Source: Weizmannia acidilactici (GTDB lineage: Bacteria; Bacillota; Bacilli; Bacillales; Bacillaceae_C). From it: a stretch of DNA of 64,000 nt. The DNA is taken from NCBI RefSeq assembly GCF_008974225.1, contig NZ_BKZR01000015.1:1-64000 (forward strand), written 5' to 3'. The translations under genes and the position numbers were made by a program. The notes beneath the pieces are model-generated. The model worked only from the letters and a program-made list of their open reading frames with translations. It made no database searches and was not told the DNA's origin. Shown one piece after another: positions 15,762-23,685 of the stretch; within the stretch, counting starts at the first letter, position 1; the number at the start of each line of letters is the position of its first letter.

Positions 15762-16042
15762 TGAACTTAGATGGAGCTTATTTAAAGCAGGATCACCAGA
15801 AGGTTATGGAGCATATAAGGTGCATTTGGAATTGTAATGAAAGGATGTTAGCTGCTGTTGTGGAAAACGATTTGGAACTGGCAGAAAAACGTGCGGAAGA
15901 TGTACTTCGGAGCATCCGGGAATTAAAAAGATTAGCCGAAAGAAAAGTATTGATCGACCGTAGAAATCAACTCATTCAGGACCTTACGAAACGTGGCATA
16001 ACGGTGGAAATGGTGCTGAAAATCTATAAGGAGGACGAGTAA
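15761..16042 (+). CDS. Small helical phage protein, unknown
   Basis: 93 aa, almost entirely alpha-helical by composition (ENDLELAEKRAEDVLRSIRELKRLAERKVL), likely coiled-coil. It is coupled by 1-nt overlaps both to the preceding gene and to the next short gene (TAATGG). No family recognised. Confidence 0.7.
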   Translation: MNLDGAYLKQDHQKVMEHIRCIWNCNERMLAAVVENDLELAEKRAEDVLRSIRELKRLAERKVLIDRRNQLIQDLTKRGITVEMVLKIYKEDE

Positions 16043-16122
16043 TGGGTGAGCTACTCTTTGCTGCAATATTTCTGCCGTCCGTTTTAATTGGAAGATGGTT
16101 GCTGGAGGAATGGTTGAAATGA
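16042..16122 (+). CDS. 26-aa single-span membrane miniprotein
   Basis: MGELLFAAIFLPSVLIGRWLLEEWLK: one hydrophobic helix with acidic and aromatic ends. The ATG lies 7 nt after AAGGAGG, one of the better ribosome sites in the region, and the reading frame overlaps both neighbours by 1-4 nt. A similar miniprotein lies at 26561-26635. Unknown role. Confidence 0.65.
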   Translation: MGELLFAAIFLPSVLIGRWLLEEWLK

Positions 16123-16262
16123 ACGCCTATGAAAAGGCTGAAATCATCCTGAAGGAACTTGAAAAATACATTGTTATTGACGAGGCTTTCCGGGAGATTT
16201 ACATCAAAGCGATCGTCAATGGACTGGTTGAAATCGCTCAAAAAGAAAAAGCAGCGAACTAA
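16119..16262 (+). CDS. Small helical phage protein, 47 aa
   Basis: MNAYEKAEIILKELEKYIVID... is a compact helical protein overlapping the preceding miniprotein by 4 nt (ATGA), which supports translational coupling. The GGAGGAATGG inside that gene serves as its ribosome site. No known domain. Confidence 0.65.
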   Translation: MNAYEKAEIILKELEKYIVIDEAFREIYIKAIVNGLVEIAQKEKAAN

Positions 16263-16337
16263 GCGAGCACTTAATTCACTGCAGATGTTGGAATTACCTC
16301 TATTTTACCACATCGCAAATGATAGGCCTAGTGCCTG

Positions 16338-16398
16338 TCATCATGGTCAGGATCCTTAACTGCCCACTCTTTCCCCCTCCGGATCCTGACCGTGATGA
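16338..16398. repeat. 18-bp inverted repeat between small early genes
   Basis: Arms at 16338-16355 and 16381-16398 (TCATCATGGTCAGGATCC and its complement with one G-U change) around a 25-nt pyrimidine-rich loop. There is no T-tract on either strand, so it is not a plain terminator. The 3' arm ends 16 nt before the ribosome site of the gene at 16431. Confidence 0.75.
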
Positions 16399-16430
16399 TG
16401 GACGCTATCCATCGGAAGGGAGGGAAAAAA

Positions 16431-16754
16431 GTGTTCAGGCAACCAATATTCAATGTTCACGGCAGATGCTATCCGGTTGACCAAATGGAATGGCGTGGTC
16501 CTGACACAATTGACAATATAACGATTCATGTGAACGGGATCATGAAAGTCATCTGGCAAACAGATTCTGACCAGGACCCGGAATTTTACCAGGAAATCGA
16601 CCGAAACATTACTGGAATCGCAATTTTAGAAGCTGATTTGCACAAGGATGGAAACGTTATTCTAACTGCAGATTTGAACAGGGAAGGAACGCTAACCTTA
16701 TTTGAAACAGACGCGGAACTGCAAAATAAAAGCAGGAAGGAGTGTGTATCTTGA
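16431..16754 (+). CDS. Hypothetical early phage protein
   Basis: 107 aa. The GTG start at 16431 is chosen because GGAAGGGAGGG lies 6 nt upstream; in-frame ATGs at 16392-16398 fall inside the inverted repeat and lack a ribosome site. The protein is acidic and beta-rich (NITIHVNGIMKVIW...NVILTADLNREGTLTLFE). No family recognised. Confidence 0.65.
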   Translation: MFRQPIFNVHGRCYPVDQMEWRGPDTIDNITIHVNGIMKVIWQTDSDQDPEFYQEIDRNITGIAILEADLHKDGNVILTADLNREGTLTLFETDAELQNKSRKECVS

Positions 16755-16975
16755 TGATCAACTATGGATTGGAACATCCGGAAATCACACGAACGCTACG
16801 GACAGGCTATCCAAACATGGTGGCACATCCGGAACACTGGGGAGATGACTACTTCGGCGATGAAATCCTTGTTGGTGATGATGTAGTTGAGATTGATGGT
16901 GAAACGGTCCTGCTGGAAAATTGGGATCGATATGTTGAGGAAGTACTGCAGGCCAGATTCATTACGGCACAATAA
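16754..16975 (+). CDS. YqaI-like phage protein
   Basis: About 73 aa. The segment DEILVGDDVVEIDGETVLLENWDRYVEEVL resembles YqaI of the B. subtilis skin element, a small early protein placed just before recombination genes, as here. Function unknown. The ATG at 16754 overlaps the preceding stop; the TTG at 16751 is an alternative at better spacing from AGGAAGGAG. Confidence 0.7.
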   Translation: MINYGLEHPEITRTLRTGYPNMVAHPEHWGDDYFGDEILVGDDVVEIDGETVLLENWDRYVEEVLQARFITAQ

Positions 16976-17068
16976 AAACTCCTGCGCTAACAGAAGTCTG
17001 GTAATTACGAACATTGCTTTTAATCTATTGTACTGGTCTTTGAAAATTAAATCAAGAGGTGACAATGA

Positions 17069-17623
17069 ATGAACCCTTTACAATCTGAAGAATTGTTGGC
17101 ATGGGAAGAAGCCGGTACGGAAAAACGTAAACACTTTGAAATTACGAGCCTGGAAAGCTTGACATGGGCTTTCCGGAAGCTTTCCGCTTTAAAAGCGAAA
17201 GAAGCCGAAATTGAAGCCATTGCAGCAGCTGAAAAGCAACGTATAGATGAGTGGGAAACGGCTGAAAAGAAATCAATTGCAGATAGCAAAGAATTTTTCG
17301 AGGATCTGATCAGTGCCTACCACGCAAAGGTTTTGATGCAAGACCCGAAAGCAAAGACACTTTCTACTCCATATGGTAAAGCCAAAGCAAGAAAAGTTAA
17401 GGAACAGCCGGAAAAAGCCAACGAGAAGGCTGTTTTACGGCATGTGGTTGAAAATGGAATGGATGCCTACATCAAGCCTTCACTAAAATGGGCTGACTTT
17501 AAAAAGTCACTGCGGATCGTTGAAGCAGATGGAAAGAAAGTAGCCGTGGACGAAAATGGAGTGATTGTTGACGGCGTTGAAATCAAGCCTGAACAAATCA
17601 AATTTTCAGTGGAGGTGGACTGA
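17069..17623 (+). CDS. Gam-like host-nuclease inhibitor
   Basis: 184 aa, matching the Mu-Gam-like family. A long N-terminal coiled-coil (about 20-95, LRALKAKEAEIEAIAAAEKQRIDEWE-type) is followed by a beta-rich region with TLSTPYGKAKARKVKEQPEKANEK that would contact DNA ends. These proteins bind double-strand ends and shield phage DNA from AddAB/RecBCD-type nucleases. It lies 1 nt before the annealing-protein candidate, a standard recombination pair. Confidence 0.85.
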   Translation: MNPLQSEELLAWEEAGTEKRKHFEITSLESLTWAFRKLSALKAKEAEIEAIAAAEKQRIDEWETAEKKSIADSKEFFEDLISAYHAKVLMQDPKAKTLSTPYGKAKARKVKEQPEKANEKAVLRHVVENGMDAYIKPSLKWADFKKSLRIVEADGKKVAVDENGVIVDGVEIKPEQIKFSVEVD

Positions 17624-17624
17624 A

Positions 17625-18461
17625 ATGGCTGAACATGCATTAGCACAGCAAAATGCTTCTTTATCACTAATCGACACGGTTGATATTGGCGCAGTACAAA
17701 CCACATTGGCAAAGATCGAGCAGTTCCAAAAGGTTGTCCAAAACACTTTAAAGGAAAATCATGACTACGGCATTATCCCGGGAACCGACAAGCCGACACT
17801 CTTGAAACCGGGTGCTGAAAAAATTCAGATGTTGTTTGGCGTTACAAGCGAATATGAGGTGACGGAACGCATCCAGGACTATGATAAAGGATTTTTTGCT
17901 TTCACTGTTCGCTGCACAATCTTTAAAAATGGAATGAAAATCACGGAAGGTGTCGGCCACTGCAACACACGCGAGAAAAAATATGTTAATCAGGATCCGT
18001 ACACGCTCGCCAATACATGCTTGAAAATGGCGAAGAAGCGCGCACAGATTGATGCAACTTTAACTATTGCCAGTTTATCAGAAGTATTTACACAGGATAT
18101 GGAAGATTTACAGGACTATCTCCAAACAGAACAGATTGAAACGATGACGCCGGAAGAAGCAGGAGCAACAAAACTTACTTTCGGAAAGTTCAAAGGGAAA
18201 ACATTGAAAGAAATCTATTTGTCGGACAAGTCTTATCTCCAATGGCTGGTTAAGCAAGATCGTACGAAACCAGTAATCAAGAAAGCTATCAATATCATGT
18301 TTGAAGCAGTCGAACATCAAAAACAAGAAAGAGCACAGCAACCAAAGGAACAGTCAACGCCGGTCCAAAATGAAGCGAATAAAACTGATAAGCAAGAGGA
18401 ACAAAATCCTTTTGATGATGCTGAACCGGTTGAGATCAATGATGATGAATTTCCATTCTGA
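17625..18461 (+). CDS. Phage recombination/annealing protein candidate with SSB-like tail
   Basis: 278 aa, ATG at 17625 after GGAGGTGG. Residues about 45-175 (NHDYGIIPGTDKPTLLKPGAEKI ... YTLANTCLKMAKKRAQIDA) form a domain common beside Gam in Firmicutes phages; it is placed where a single-strand annealing protein is expected. Residues about 180-225 (KLTFGKFKGKTLKEIYLSDKSYLQWLV) match the small domain also found at exonuclease X C termini. The disordered tail ends DDEFPF, like the acidic tip of SSB. No separate ssb gene is present in the prophage. Exact biochemical role inferred. Confidence 0.7.
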   Translation: MAEHALAQQNASLSLIDTVDIGAVQTTLAKIEQFQKVVQNTLKENHDYGIIPGTDKPTLLKPGAEKIQMLFGVTSEYEVTERIQDYDKGFFAFTVRCTIFKNGMKITEGVGHCNTREKKYVNQDPYTLANTCLKMAKKRAQIDATLTIASLSEVFTQDMEDLQDYLQTEQIETMTPEEAGATKLTFGKFKGKTLKEIYLSDKSYLQWLVKQDRTKPVIKKAINIMFEAVEHQKQERAQQPKEQSTPVQNEANKTDKQEEQNPFDDAEPVEINDDEFPF

Positions 18462-18467
18462 TAAAAA

Positions 18468-18495
18468 GGTGCCTCCTCTTTTTGAGGAGGCAACC
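18468..18495 (+). other. GC-rich hairpin between genes
   Basis: GCCTCCTC and GAGGAGGC flank a TTTTT loop, just past the stop of the preceding gene and 27 bp before the next start. It lacks a 3' T-run, so it is more likely an mRNA processing or stability element than a terminator. Confidence 0.5.
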
Positions 18496-18521
18496 AACAA
18501 AAAACAAGGTGGTGAAAAACT

Positions 18522-19355
18522 TTGGCTCGGCCAAAAAAAGAAGGCATGGACTATTTCCCGCATGATACAGACGCAGTAAATGACGAAAAAATTGAGGCCT
18601 TGCGATTGCTTTACGGAAATGATGGATATGCTTTTTATTTCATCTTACTGGAAAGAATTTACCGCACCGCAGAATTTGAACTCGACATTTCTGACGCAGA
18701 AACTATTCAGATACTCAGCAGAAAAGTAGGGGTTTCTGTGGAGAAATTCGAGCAGATGCTGGAGTCGGCACTCAAAAGGAAATGTTTTGACCGTGAGGCA
18801 TACGAAAGCAGGAAGGTTTTAACATCGCCCGGGATAAAAAACAGGGCAGGTGTAGTGGTTGAAAAGCGAAAAAAGATGCAACAGCGGTATCAATTATCAA
18901 AAAATGATGTTTCTTCCCCAGTTTCTGATGAGTTTCTGCCGCAGAAACCAGACAGAAACGCCGCAGAAAGTACACAAAGTAAAGTAAAGCAAAGAAAAGA
19001 AAAGGAAAGTAAGTATGCTGCTATAGAGTCTGCATTTTTAAATCTTGGGGGAGGACTCATTCTTAATCCTGATGATATTGCTTGTATAAACCGAATGGCT
19101 GAACTGGATGTAGAAGTTGAACAAATCGTCACATGGATGCAAGCCAAACATGACGATTACTACAAGAGAAATCCTAACGGCAAAATATCGTCTATCAAAT
19201 ACTATGAGCCTTACATCATGGATATGTACCAGAAGTTAAGAAACAACGTTGTTCCTTTTTCGGAGTACAGGCCGAAAAAAGAAGAAACGCTTGAGGAACG
19301 ATGGGAACGCCTCAAGCGTGAAGGGAAGTTGCCTTTTCTGAAGGAGGGAAGCTAA
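18522..19355 (+). CDS. Phage replication initiator/organiser (Lin1244/Lin1753-like N-terminal domain)
   Basis: 277 aa. The N-terminal winged-helix domain (about 1-110: KEGMDYFPHDTDAVNDEKIEALRLLYGNDGYAFYFILLERIYR) is the DUF4373 / Lin1244-type domain of Firmicutes phage replication proteins. The C-terminal part (about 165-250) is helical, as in DnaD-like replisome organisers. The TTG start follows AAGGTGGTG. It lies directly upstream of a helicase loader and a DnaB-like helicase, so it probably recognises the origin. Origin repeats are not obvious to me. Confidence 0.85.
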   Translation: MARPKKEGMDYFPHDTDAVNDEKIEALRLLYGNDGYAFYFILLERIYRTAEFELDISDAETIQILSRKVGVSVEKFEQMLESALKRKCFDREAYESRKVLTSPGIKNRAGVVVEKRKKMQQRYQLSKNDVSSPVSDEFLPQKPDRNAAESTQSKVKQRKEKESKYAAIESAFLNLGGGLILNPDDIACINRMAELDVEVEQIVTWMQAKHDDYYKRNPNGKISSIKYYEPYIMDMYQKLRNNVVPFSEYRPKKEETLEERWERLKREGKLPFLKEGS

Positions 19356-19672
19356 TGGATGAAAATCAAATTTTAGAAATCTTAAAAACAATTAACGCGG
19401 CTTATTCAAGGTTTGAAGTGACTGACGATCGGATTGCGCTATGGGGAGACATGCTAAAGGATATGGACTTTAACAAGGTAATGCACCGGCTAAAAGTCCA
19501 TATCAAAGATAAACCTTTCCCACCTTCCATATCCGAAATATCGGTCTATGAAACACCTAAAAACGAATTTTTAGAGAAATACAGAAGCTGGCAACTCGAG
19601 GGGGCTGAACGCATTGCAAAACAACGAAGAGATGAACGTGGACAGTCTGAACAGCCTCGCGCCGACAAGTGA
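19355..19672 (+). CDS. Helicase loader (G39P-like)
   Basis: 105 aa. The helical core ILKTINAAYSRFEVTDDRIALWGDMLKDMDFNKVMHRLKVHIKDKPFPPSISEI resembles SPP1 gp39 (loader and inhibitor of helicase G40P); the C-terminal tail is charged and disordered, also as in gp39. The start overlaps the previous stop by 1 nt, and the helicase gene starts inside its 3' end. Function: delivers the DnaB-like helicase to the origin. Confidence 0.85.
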   Translation: MDENQILEILKTINAAYSRFEVTDDRIALWGDMLKDMDFNKVMHRLKVHIKDKPFPPSISEISVYETPKNEFLEKYRSWQLEGAERIAKQRRDERGQSEQPRADK

Positions 19673-20945
19673 AACGCTCGAAGCTGAAAATATGGTGCTC
19701 GGGGCCGTGTTTCTGGAACCGGAACTGATTGATGAAATCATTCTGGAACCGGAACACATGAACCATATGAAAAACCGGCTCATTTTGAAAGCAATGAAAG
19801 AGTTGCAAAGCGAAAATGTGGGAATTGATACCGCAACTGTTGCCAACAAGCTTGGAAGCAACTTAGAAAACGCCGGTGGCATTTCCTACATAACCAGTTT
19901 AGCAGTGTCGTGCCCGTCTACTGCAAATATAGCGTCCTATCAAAATATCGTGTTGGAGCAATACAAGACACGGAAACTGGTGGAAGCGGCAGCAAATTTC
20001 CTGAATAACAAAACCGACCAGGCTGCAGACGACATGTACCGCGTTTATGTTGAGATGCAGGAAGTCGGTCTGAAAAAAGAACGAAGCAAACGGGAAACGC
20101 TGATAGAAATCTACAACGAGATGAATGAAGACCATGGCGAACTAACCGGAATTGATACGGGGTTTAAAGATTTAAACGACATGACTGGTGGACTGAATGG
20201 TGGTGACTTAATCATTGTGGCGGCCAGGCCTTCCATGGGGAAGACAGCCTTTGCCTTAAATTTGGCGATGAAATGCTGCGCGACCGGCGGAGTTGCCGAT
20301 GTATTTTCTCTGGAGATGCCGGAAAAGCAACTGACACAGCGCATGTTAAGCGCCATCGGAAATATCCATGGCGCCAAATGGAGAAACCCGTATCGGACAT
20401 TTTCTGACGATGATCGTGATAGGGCCATAAAAGCGATCGGGATATATGATAAGTGGCTCATGAACATCCATGACGAATCCACACAAACCGTCGCAGAGAT
20501 AAGGGCGGCCGTCAGAAAAACGCAGCGAAAACATCCGGATCAAAAACACATTGTTGTAATTGACTACCTACAGCTAATTACGACACTTGGAAAATTCGAC
20601 CGACACGACCTGGCGATTGGAAGCATTACTCGAGAGTTAAAGCAAATGGCTCGGCAATTTGATGTGCCTGTGGTGCTCTTATCGCAGCTCTCCCGGGGCG
20701 TTGAGCAAAGGCAGGACAAACACCCTATGATGAGTGATTTACGCGATTCTGGGAGCATTGAGCAGGATGCAGACATGATTATGTTCTTGTATCGCGAAGA
20801 TTACTATGAACGCGATACAGACGCAAAGAACATTGTTGAAATCAATATTGCGAAGCAACGAAACGGCCCTGTCGGCACGGTACAGCTGGCATTCGTGAAA
20901 GAATATAGCAAGTTCTTGCCACTAGAAAGGAGATATGAAGAATGA
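19614..20945 (+). CDS. Replicative DNA helicase, DnaB family
   Basis: 443 aa, the length of DnaB/G40P enzymes. The N-terminal helical domain (about 15-120, SETLEAENMVLGAVFLEPELID) is followed by the RecA-like motor with Walker A ARPSMGKTAFAL, Walker B HIVVIDYLQLI, LSQLSRGVEQRQ and DLRDSGSIEQDAD. It unwinds phage DNA at the fork. The TTG start at 19614 (MQNNEEMN) gives a 59-nt overlap with the loader gene; an internal ATG at 19632 is possible. Confidence 0.95.
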   Translation: MQNNEEMNVDSLNSLAPTSETLEAENMVLGAVFLEPELIDEIILEPEHMNHMKNRLILKAMKELQSENVGIDTATVANKLGSNLENAGGISYITSLAVSCPSTANIASYQNIVLEQYKTRKLVEAAANFLNNKTDQAADDMYRVYVEMQEVGLKKERSKRETLIEIYNEMNEDHGELTGIDTGFKDLNDMTGGLNGGDLIIVAARPSMGKTAFALNLAMKCCATGGVADVFSLEMPEKQLTQRMLSAIGNIHGAKWRNPYRTFSDDDRDRAIKAIGIYDKWLMNIHDESTQTVAEIRAAVRKTQRKHPDQKHIVVIDYLQLITTLGKFDRHDLAIGSITRELKQMARQFDVPVVLLSQLSRGVEQRQDKHPMMSDLRDSGSIEQDADMIMFLYREDYYERDTDAKNIVEINIAKQRNGPVGTVQLAFVKEYSKFLPLERRYEE

Positions 20946-21097
20946 GCGGACAAGCCGTTTTTGAACAGATGAAGGCTTATTACCTTAAGGAAATATACAA
21001 GCGGGAAATCGTTTCGAAATATGATGTTGATTCCGTAATTTACGGACTGCTGATGTTTAATCAATACCTTGATGATCACAGAAAGGAAGTAGGATGA
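20942..21097 (+). CDS. Small phage protein, 51 aa
   Basis: Starts 4 nt inside the helicase stop (ATGA overlap) after GAAAGGAGATATGA. The sequence is helical and Tyr-rich (MKAYYLKEIYKREIVSKYDVDSVIYGLL). Not recognised. Coupled expression with the helicase is likely. Confidence 0.65.
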   Translation: MSGQAVFEQMKAYYLKEIYKREIVSKYDVDSVIYGLLMFNQYLDDHRKEVG

Positions 21098-21101
21098 AAC
21101 C

Positions 21102-21257
21102 ATGACAAATGCCACAATATCCGAGTTAAAGCGGAGCCACCTACTCCGCCAACTCGAAAAAGCAAATATTCGTGAATTCGCAGGTAAATCAATTCAAGAA
21201 TTATCATATCACGACCTAGTGTACGCTTTGACCATGCAAAAAATACAAAATCAATGA
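21102..21257 (+). CDS. Small phage protein, 51 aa
   Basis: ATG at 21102, 4 bp after the preceding stop; GGAAGTAGGATG provides the ribosome site. MTNATISELKRSHLLRQLEKANIREF... is basic and helical, somewhat like the Fur-regulated basic protein (FbpA) style of short peptides, but I would not assign it. The stop overlaps the ribosome site of the next gene. Confidence 0.6.
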   Translation: MTNATISELKRSHLLRQLEKANIREFAGKSIQELSYHDLVYALTMQKIQNQ

Positions 21258-21267
21258 GGTGATGGAA

Positions 21268-22137
21268 ATGTTGGTGAATGGAATAAATACCTATCCAGAA
21301 ATGAACGAAACAATCAAGGACCTTTTGAAGATGTCCAGTGAAAATAAAGATCAGTATATTTTGGCGCGTATTTTAGAACTTGAGGAAAAAGTTAACCGTT
21401 ATGAAAAAGCTCTGAAACTTTATGCGGATGAAAATAATTGTGATGAATATCCAGTCCATGAGGATTATGTAATTAACTTTCGTAAAGATGGAGATTCTGG
21501 TGAAATAGCAAAAGAAGCATTGGAGGAAATGAACCTACAAAAATTATTTGAAGCACAAAAGAAACTAGATGAACACATTGAAAAAGAGCATCCAAGACAA
21601 GAGGGAGAAGATCGGCTGGCGAAGAAGATATTGGCGCTGCAAGTGGAATTAGGCGAATTAGCACAGGAATGGCGCGGGTTTAAGTATTGGAGACATGACC
21701 AAGAGCCGAGATTTGGCGGTTATTGTGGTTGTGATGATGGCTATGTAGATATTTATTTGGGCCATGGAGAAGTTGGACAAAAGTTATGTCCACAATGTGA
21801 AGGTGAGGGAACTTTGCCTAATCGGGTTTTAGAAGAATACGTGGATTGCCTGCATTTCATCTTATCCATCGCCATTGAATTAGGGTATAAAGCCGAGGAT
21901 TTATACGTCTGGGATGGGGAATTGGAAGGCGAAACAGTGGATGTTTTTATAGAACTGATGTATTGGACTAGCCGAATTAGTTCTAACGATAAATTTAAGA
22001 GAAGAGCAGCGTTTAGAACGGTATGCTATATCTTTTTCAATTTGGGTGAACGTCTTGGATTCACCTGGGACCAAATCGAAGAAGCGTACATGAAAAAGAA
22101 TGCGGAAAATCACGAACGGCAGGAAACTGGATATTGA
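21268..22137 (+). CDS. Dimeric dUTPase-like protein with inserted zinc ribbon
   Basis: 289 aa; phage dimeric dUTPases are usually about 165 aa. An N-terminal coiled extension (about 1-110) has no family match. Motif LALQVELGELAQEWRGFKYW supplies the first metal-binding Glu pair and EYVDCLHFILSIAIELGY the second, as in the all-alpha NTP-pyrophosphatase superfamily. Between them sits a Cys-rich insertion (about 150-185: CGCDDG ... CPQCEGEG), a DnaJ-type zinc ribbon. The C terminus MKKNAENHERQETGY matches the usual substrate-binding end. It hydrolyses dUTP and in related phages can also act as a regulator. Confidence 0.8.
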   Translation: MLVNGINTYPEMNETIKDLLKMSSENKDQYILARILELEEKVNRYEKALKLYADENNCDEYPVHEDYVINFRKDGDSGEIAKEALEEMNLQKLFEAQKKLDEHIEKEHPRQEGEDRLAKKILALQVELGELAQEWRGFKYWRHDQEPRFGGYCGCDDGYVDIYLGHGEVGQKLCPQCEGEGTLPNRVLEEYVDCLHFILSIAIELGYKAEDLYVWDGELEGETVDVFIELMYWTSRISSNDKFKRRAAFRTVCYIFFNLGERLGFTWDQIEEAYMKKNAENHERQETGY

Positions 22138-22148
22138 GGTGATGTCAT

Positions 22149-22595
22149 GTGACACGCACCGAAAAACACATCATCAATCAGCAGATTGGTAGATTGCTAG
22201 ATATGCAATGCCGGAAATGTCCAAACAATAATTTGGATCACGCTGTTGCCTGCACTGACTGTAAGGTATATGCGGAACTCCGTGAGCTTGGGAATAGGCT
22301 GGACCCAACAGCTAAAAACCACAAGCCAGCAAGAAAACAGTTTGATTTCAAAGGCCTTAGCATCCCAATATATGTTTATTACCGAAATCTAGGATTAAGG
22401 GATTTTGAAATAGCCACGGAAGTTGGATTATCTCTTTGGACATTGAGAATGTGGAAACTTCAGCATAAGCAGGAATTGGACAAGCTGTTTGCTGACGGCG
22501 TTATTAAGAAATACAACAGGAAACAGAAGGCAAAGGATGAAGCTAATGGAACGGATGACAGCAGCGGAATTTCGACGGCTAAACCGCAAGCGTAA
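22149..22595 (+). CDS. Phage zinc-finger protein with HTH-like segment
   Basis: 148 aa, GTG start after GAGGTGATG. An N-terminal zinc-binding motif (CRKCPNNN...CTDCKVY, about residues 21-42) is followed by a helix-turn-helix-like stretch (YYRNLGLRDFEIATEVGLSLWTLRMWK) and a basic tail. This resembles small DNA-binding regulators of Firmicutes phages. The gene's 3' end overlaps the next start by 50 nt. Confidence 0.7.
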   Translation: MTRTEKHIINQQIGRLLDMQCRKCPNNNLDHAVACTDCKVYAELRELGNRLDPTAKNHKPARKQFDFKGLSIPIYVYYRNLGLRDFEIATEVGLSLWTLRMWKLQHKQELDKLFADGVIKKYNRKQKAKDEANGTDDSSGISTAKPQA

Positions 22596-22962
22596 GCCAA
22601 ATAAGTACCGCAATAAGAAAACAAAAGTTGATGGCGTATGGTTCGATTCACTTGCCGAAGCTACTTACTACAGACAGCTGAAATGGCTTAAACAAGCGAA
22701 GCAGATCAAGGACTTTAAGATACAACCAAGATACTTACTTCAAGAACAATTCATAAAGAACGGAAAGACATACCGAAAGATAGAATATGTGGCTGACTTT
22801 GAGGTCATTAAGAACGATGGAACGGTGGAAGTGATCGACATTAAAGGTGCTCCGTTGACGGCTGTATTTAAGCTTAAACGCAAGCTATTTGAGTATAAGT
22901 ATGATGTCTCCATCAGGCTTCTAAAATACGAAAATGGACAGTTTGTAGAACTAAAGGAGTGA
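22546..22962 (+). CDS. DUF1064 phage nuclease-like protein
   Basis: 138 aa. KVDGVWFDSLAEATYYRQL, DFKIQPRYLLQE and YVADFEVIKNDGTVEVIDIKG carry the spaced Glu, Asp and Asp-x-Lys residues of a restriction-endonuclease-like fold. DUF1064 proteins are found in the recombination region of many phages and are thought to be Holliday-junction or structure-specific nucleases. The ATG at 22546 is chosen for AAAGGAT 7 nt upstream and because MERMTAAEFRRL is a typical family N terminus. Confidence 0.85.
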   Translation: MERMTAAEFRRLNRKRKPNKYRNKKTKVDGVWFDSLAEATYYRQLKWLKQAKQIKDFKIQPRYLLQEQFIKNGKTYRKIEYVADFEVIKNDGTVEVIDIKGAPLTAVFKLKRKLFEYKYDVSIRLLKYENGQFVELKE

Positions 22963-22966
22963 TACA

Positions 22967-23455
22967 GTGAACGTATACGACTACTACATCACGCCGGAAG
23001 AATACGAGATCGCGGCGAAGAATGGGATTTGCCGCAAAACTTTAGAAAAAAGGATTCGCGAGCTTGGATGGGATAAAGAAAGAGCTATTTCAGAAAAGCC
23101 ACGAAAGAAGTCGTCGATTAAGAAACTGGCTGAAATCGCTAAAAAAAATGGGATAAATTACCATACATTCCATTATCGTATCAGAAATGGATGGGAAATA
23201 GAACGCGCAGTTTCTGCACCACTTGTAGATAAGAAAAAGCTTGCTGCTCATGCTTCAGAGTCTAAAAGAAAATATCCTAAAGATGTAGTGGAGATGGCAA
23301 GGAAAAACGGCATTTCTTATACCTGCTTTGTGAAGCGCGTTTACAATGGAATGGACTTGATAGAAGCGGCAACCAAGCCGACAATGACGCCGCACGAAAG
23401 GGCATTAAAAGCAAAGGTATCAATCCAAAGGTTGTTTTTAAGGAAAACAATTTAA
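22967..23455 (+). CDS. Protein of three repeated HTH modules (NUMOD-like)
   Basis: 162 aa built from three copies of a 30-residue helix-turn-helix unit: YEIAAKNGICRKTLEKRI..., AEIAKKNGINYHTFHYRI... and VEMARKNGISYTCFVKRV.... Each ends in a W/M-x-x-E-x-A motif. Such modules occur as DNA-binding parts of homing endonucleases, but no nuclease domain (HNH or GIY-YIG) is present here. A role as DNA-binding regulator, or as a remnant of a larger enzyme, is possible. Confidence 0.75.
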   Translation: MNVYDYYITPEEYEIAAKNGICRKTLEKRIRELGWDKERAISEKPRKKSSIKKLAEIAKKNGINYHTFHYRIRNGWEIERAVSAPLVDKKKLAAHASESKRKYPKDVVEMARKNGISYTCFVKRVYNGMDLIEAATKPTMTPHERALKAKVSIQRLFLRKTI

Positions 23456-23505
23456 AGCACGAGAAACGTAACATAGAAAAAATATGAGCTCTGGGAGTGA
23501 TATAA

Positions 23506-23685
23506 ATGACTGCAACATACGTACATGATCCTGAGGACAGATACAATCTCCGAACCAGCACCGGATGGAGAGCCAAACGCCCCGGCAAGGTTACAATCTG
23601 GTATCTAACTCCGGAACAGCTGGAACGAGTAAGACGCGGTGAGCGCACGACCGATGTGATTGGAAATGACAAGAAGGGTCACTGA
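23506..23685 (+). CDS. Small phage protein, 59 aa
   Basis: ATG at 23506 after GGGAGTGATATAA. MTATYVHDPEDRYNLRTSTGWRA... is basic, with KVTIWYLTPEQLERVRRGERT suggesting one helix. Not recognised; it overlaps the following frame by 20 nt. Confidence 0.55.
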   Translation: MTATYVHDPEDRYNLRTSTGWRAKRPGKVTIWYLTPEQLERVRRGERTTDVIGNDKKGH

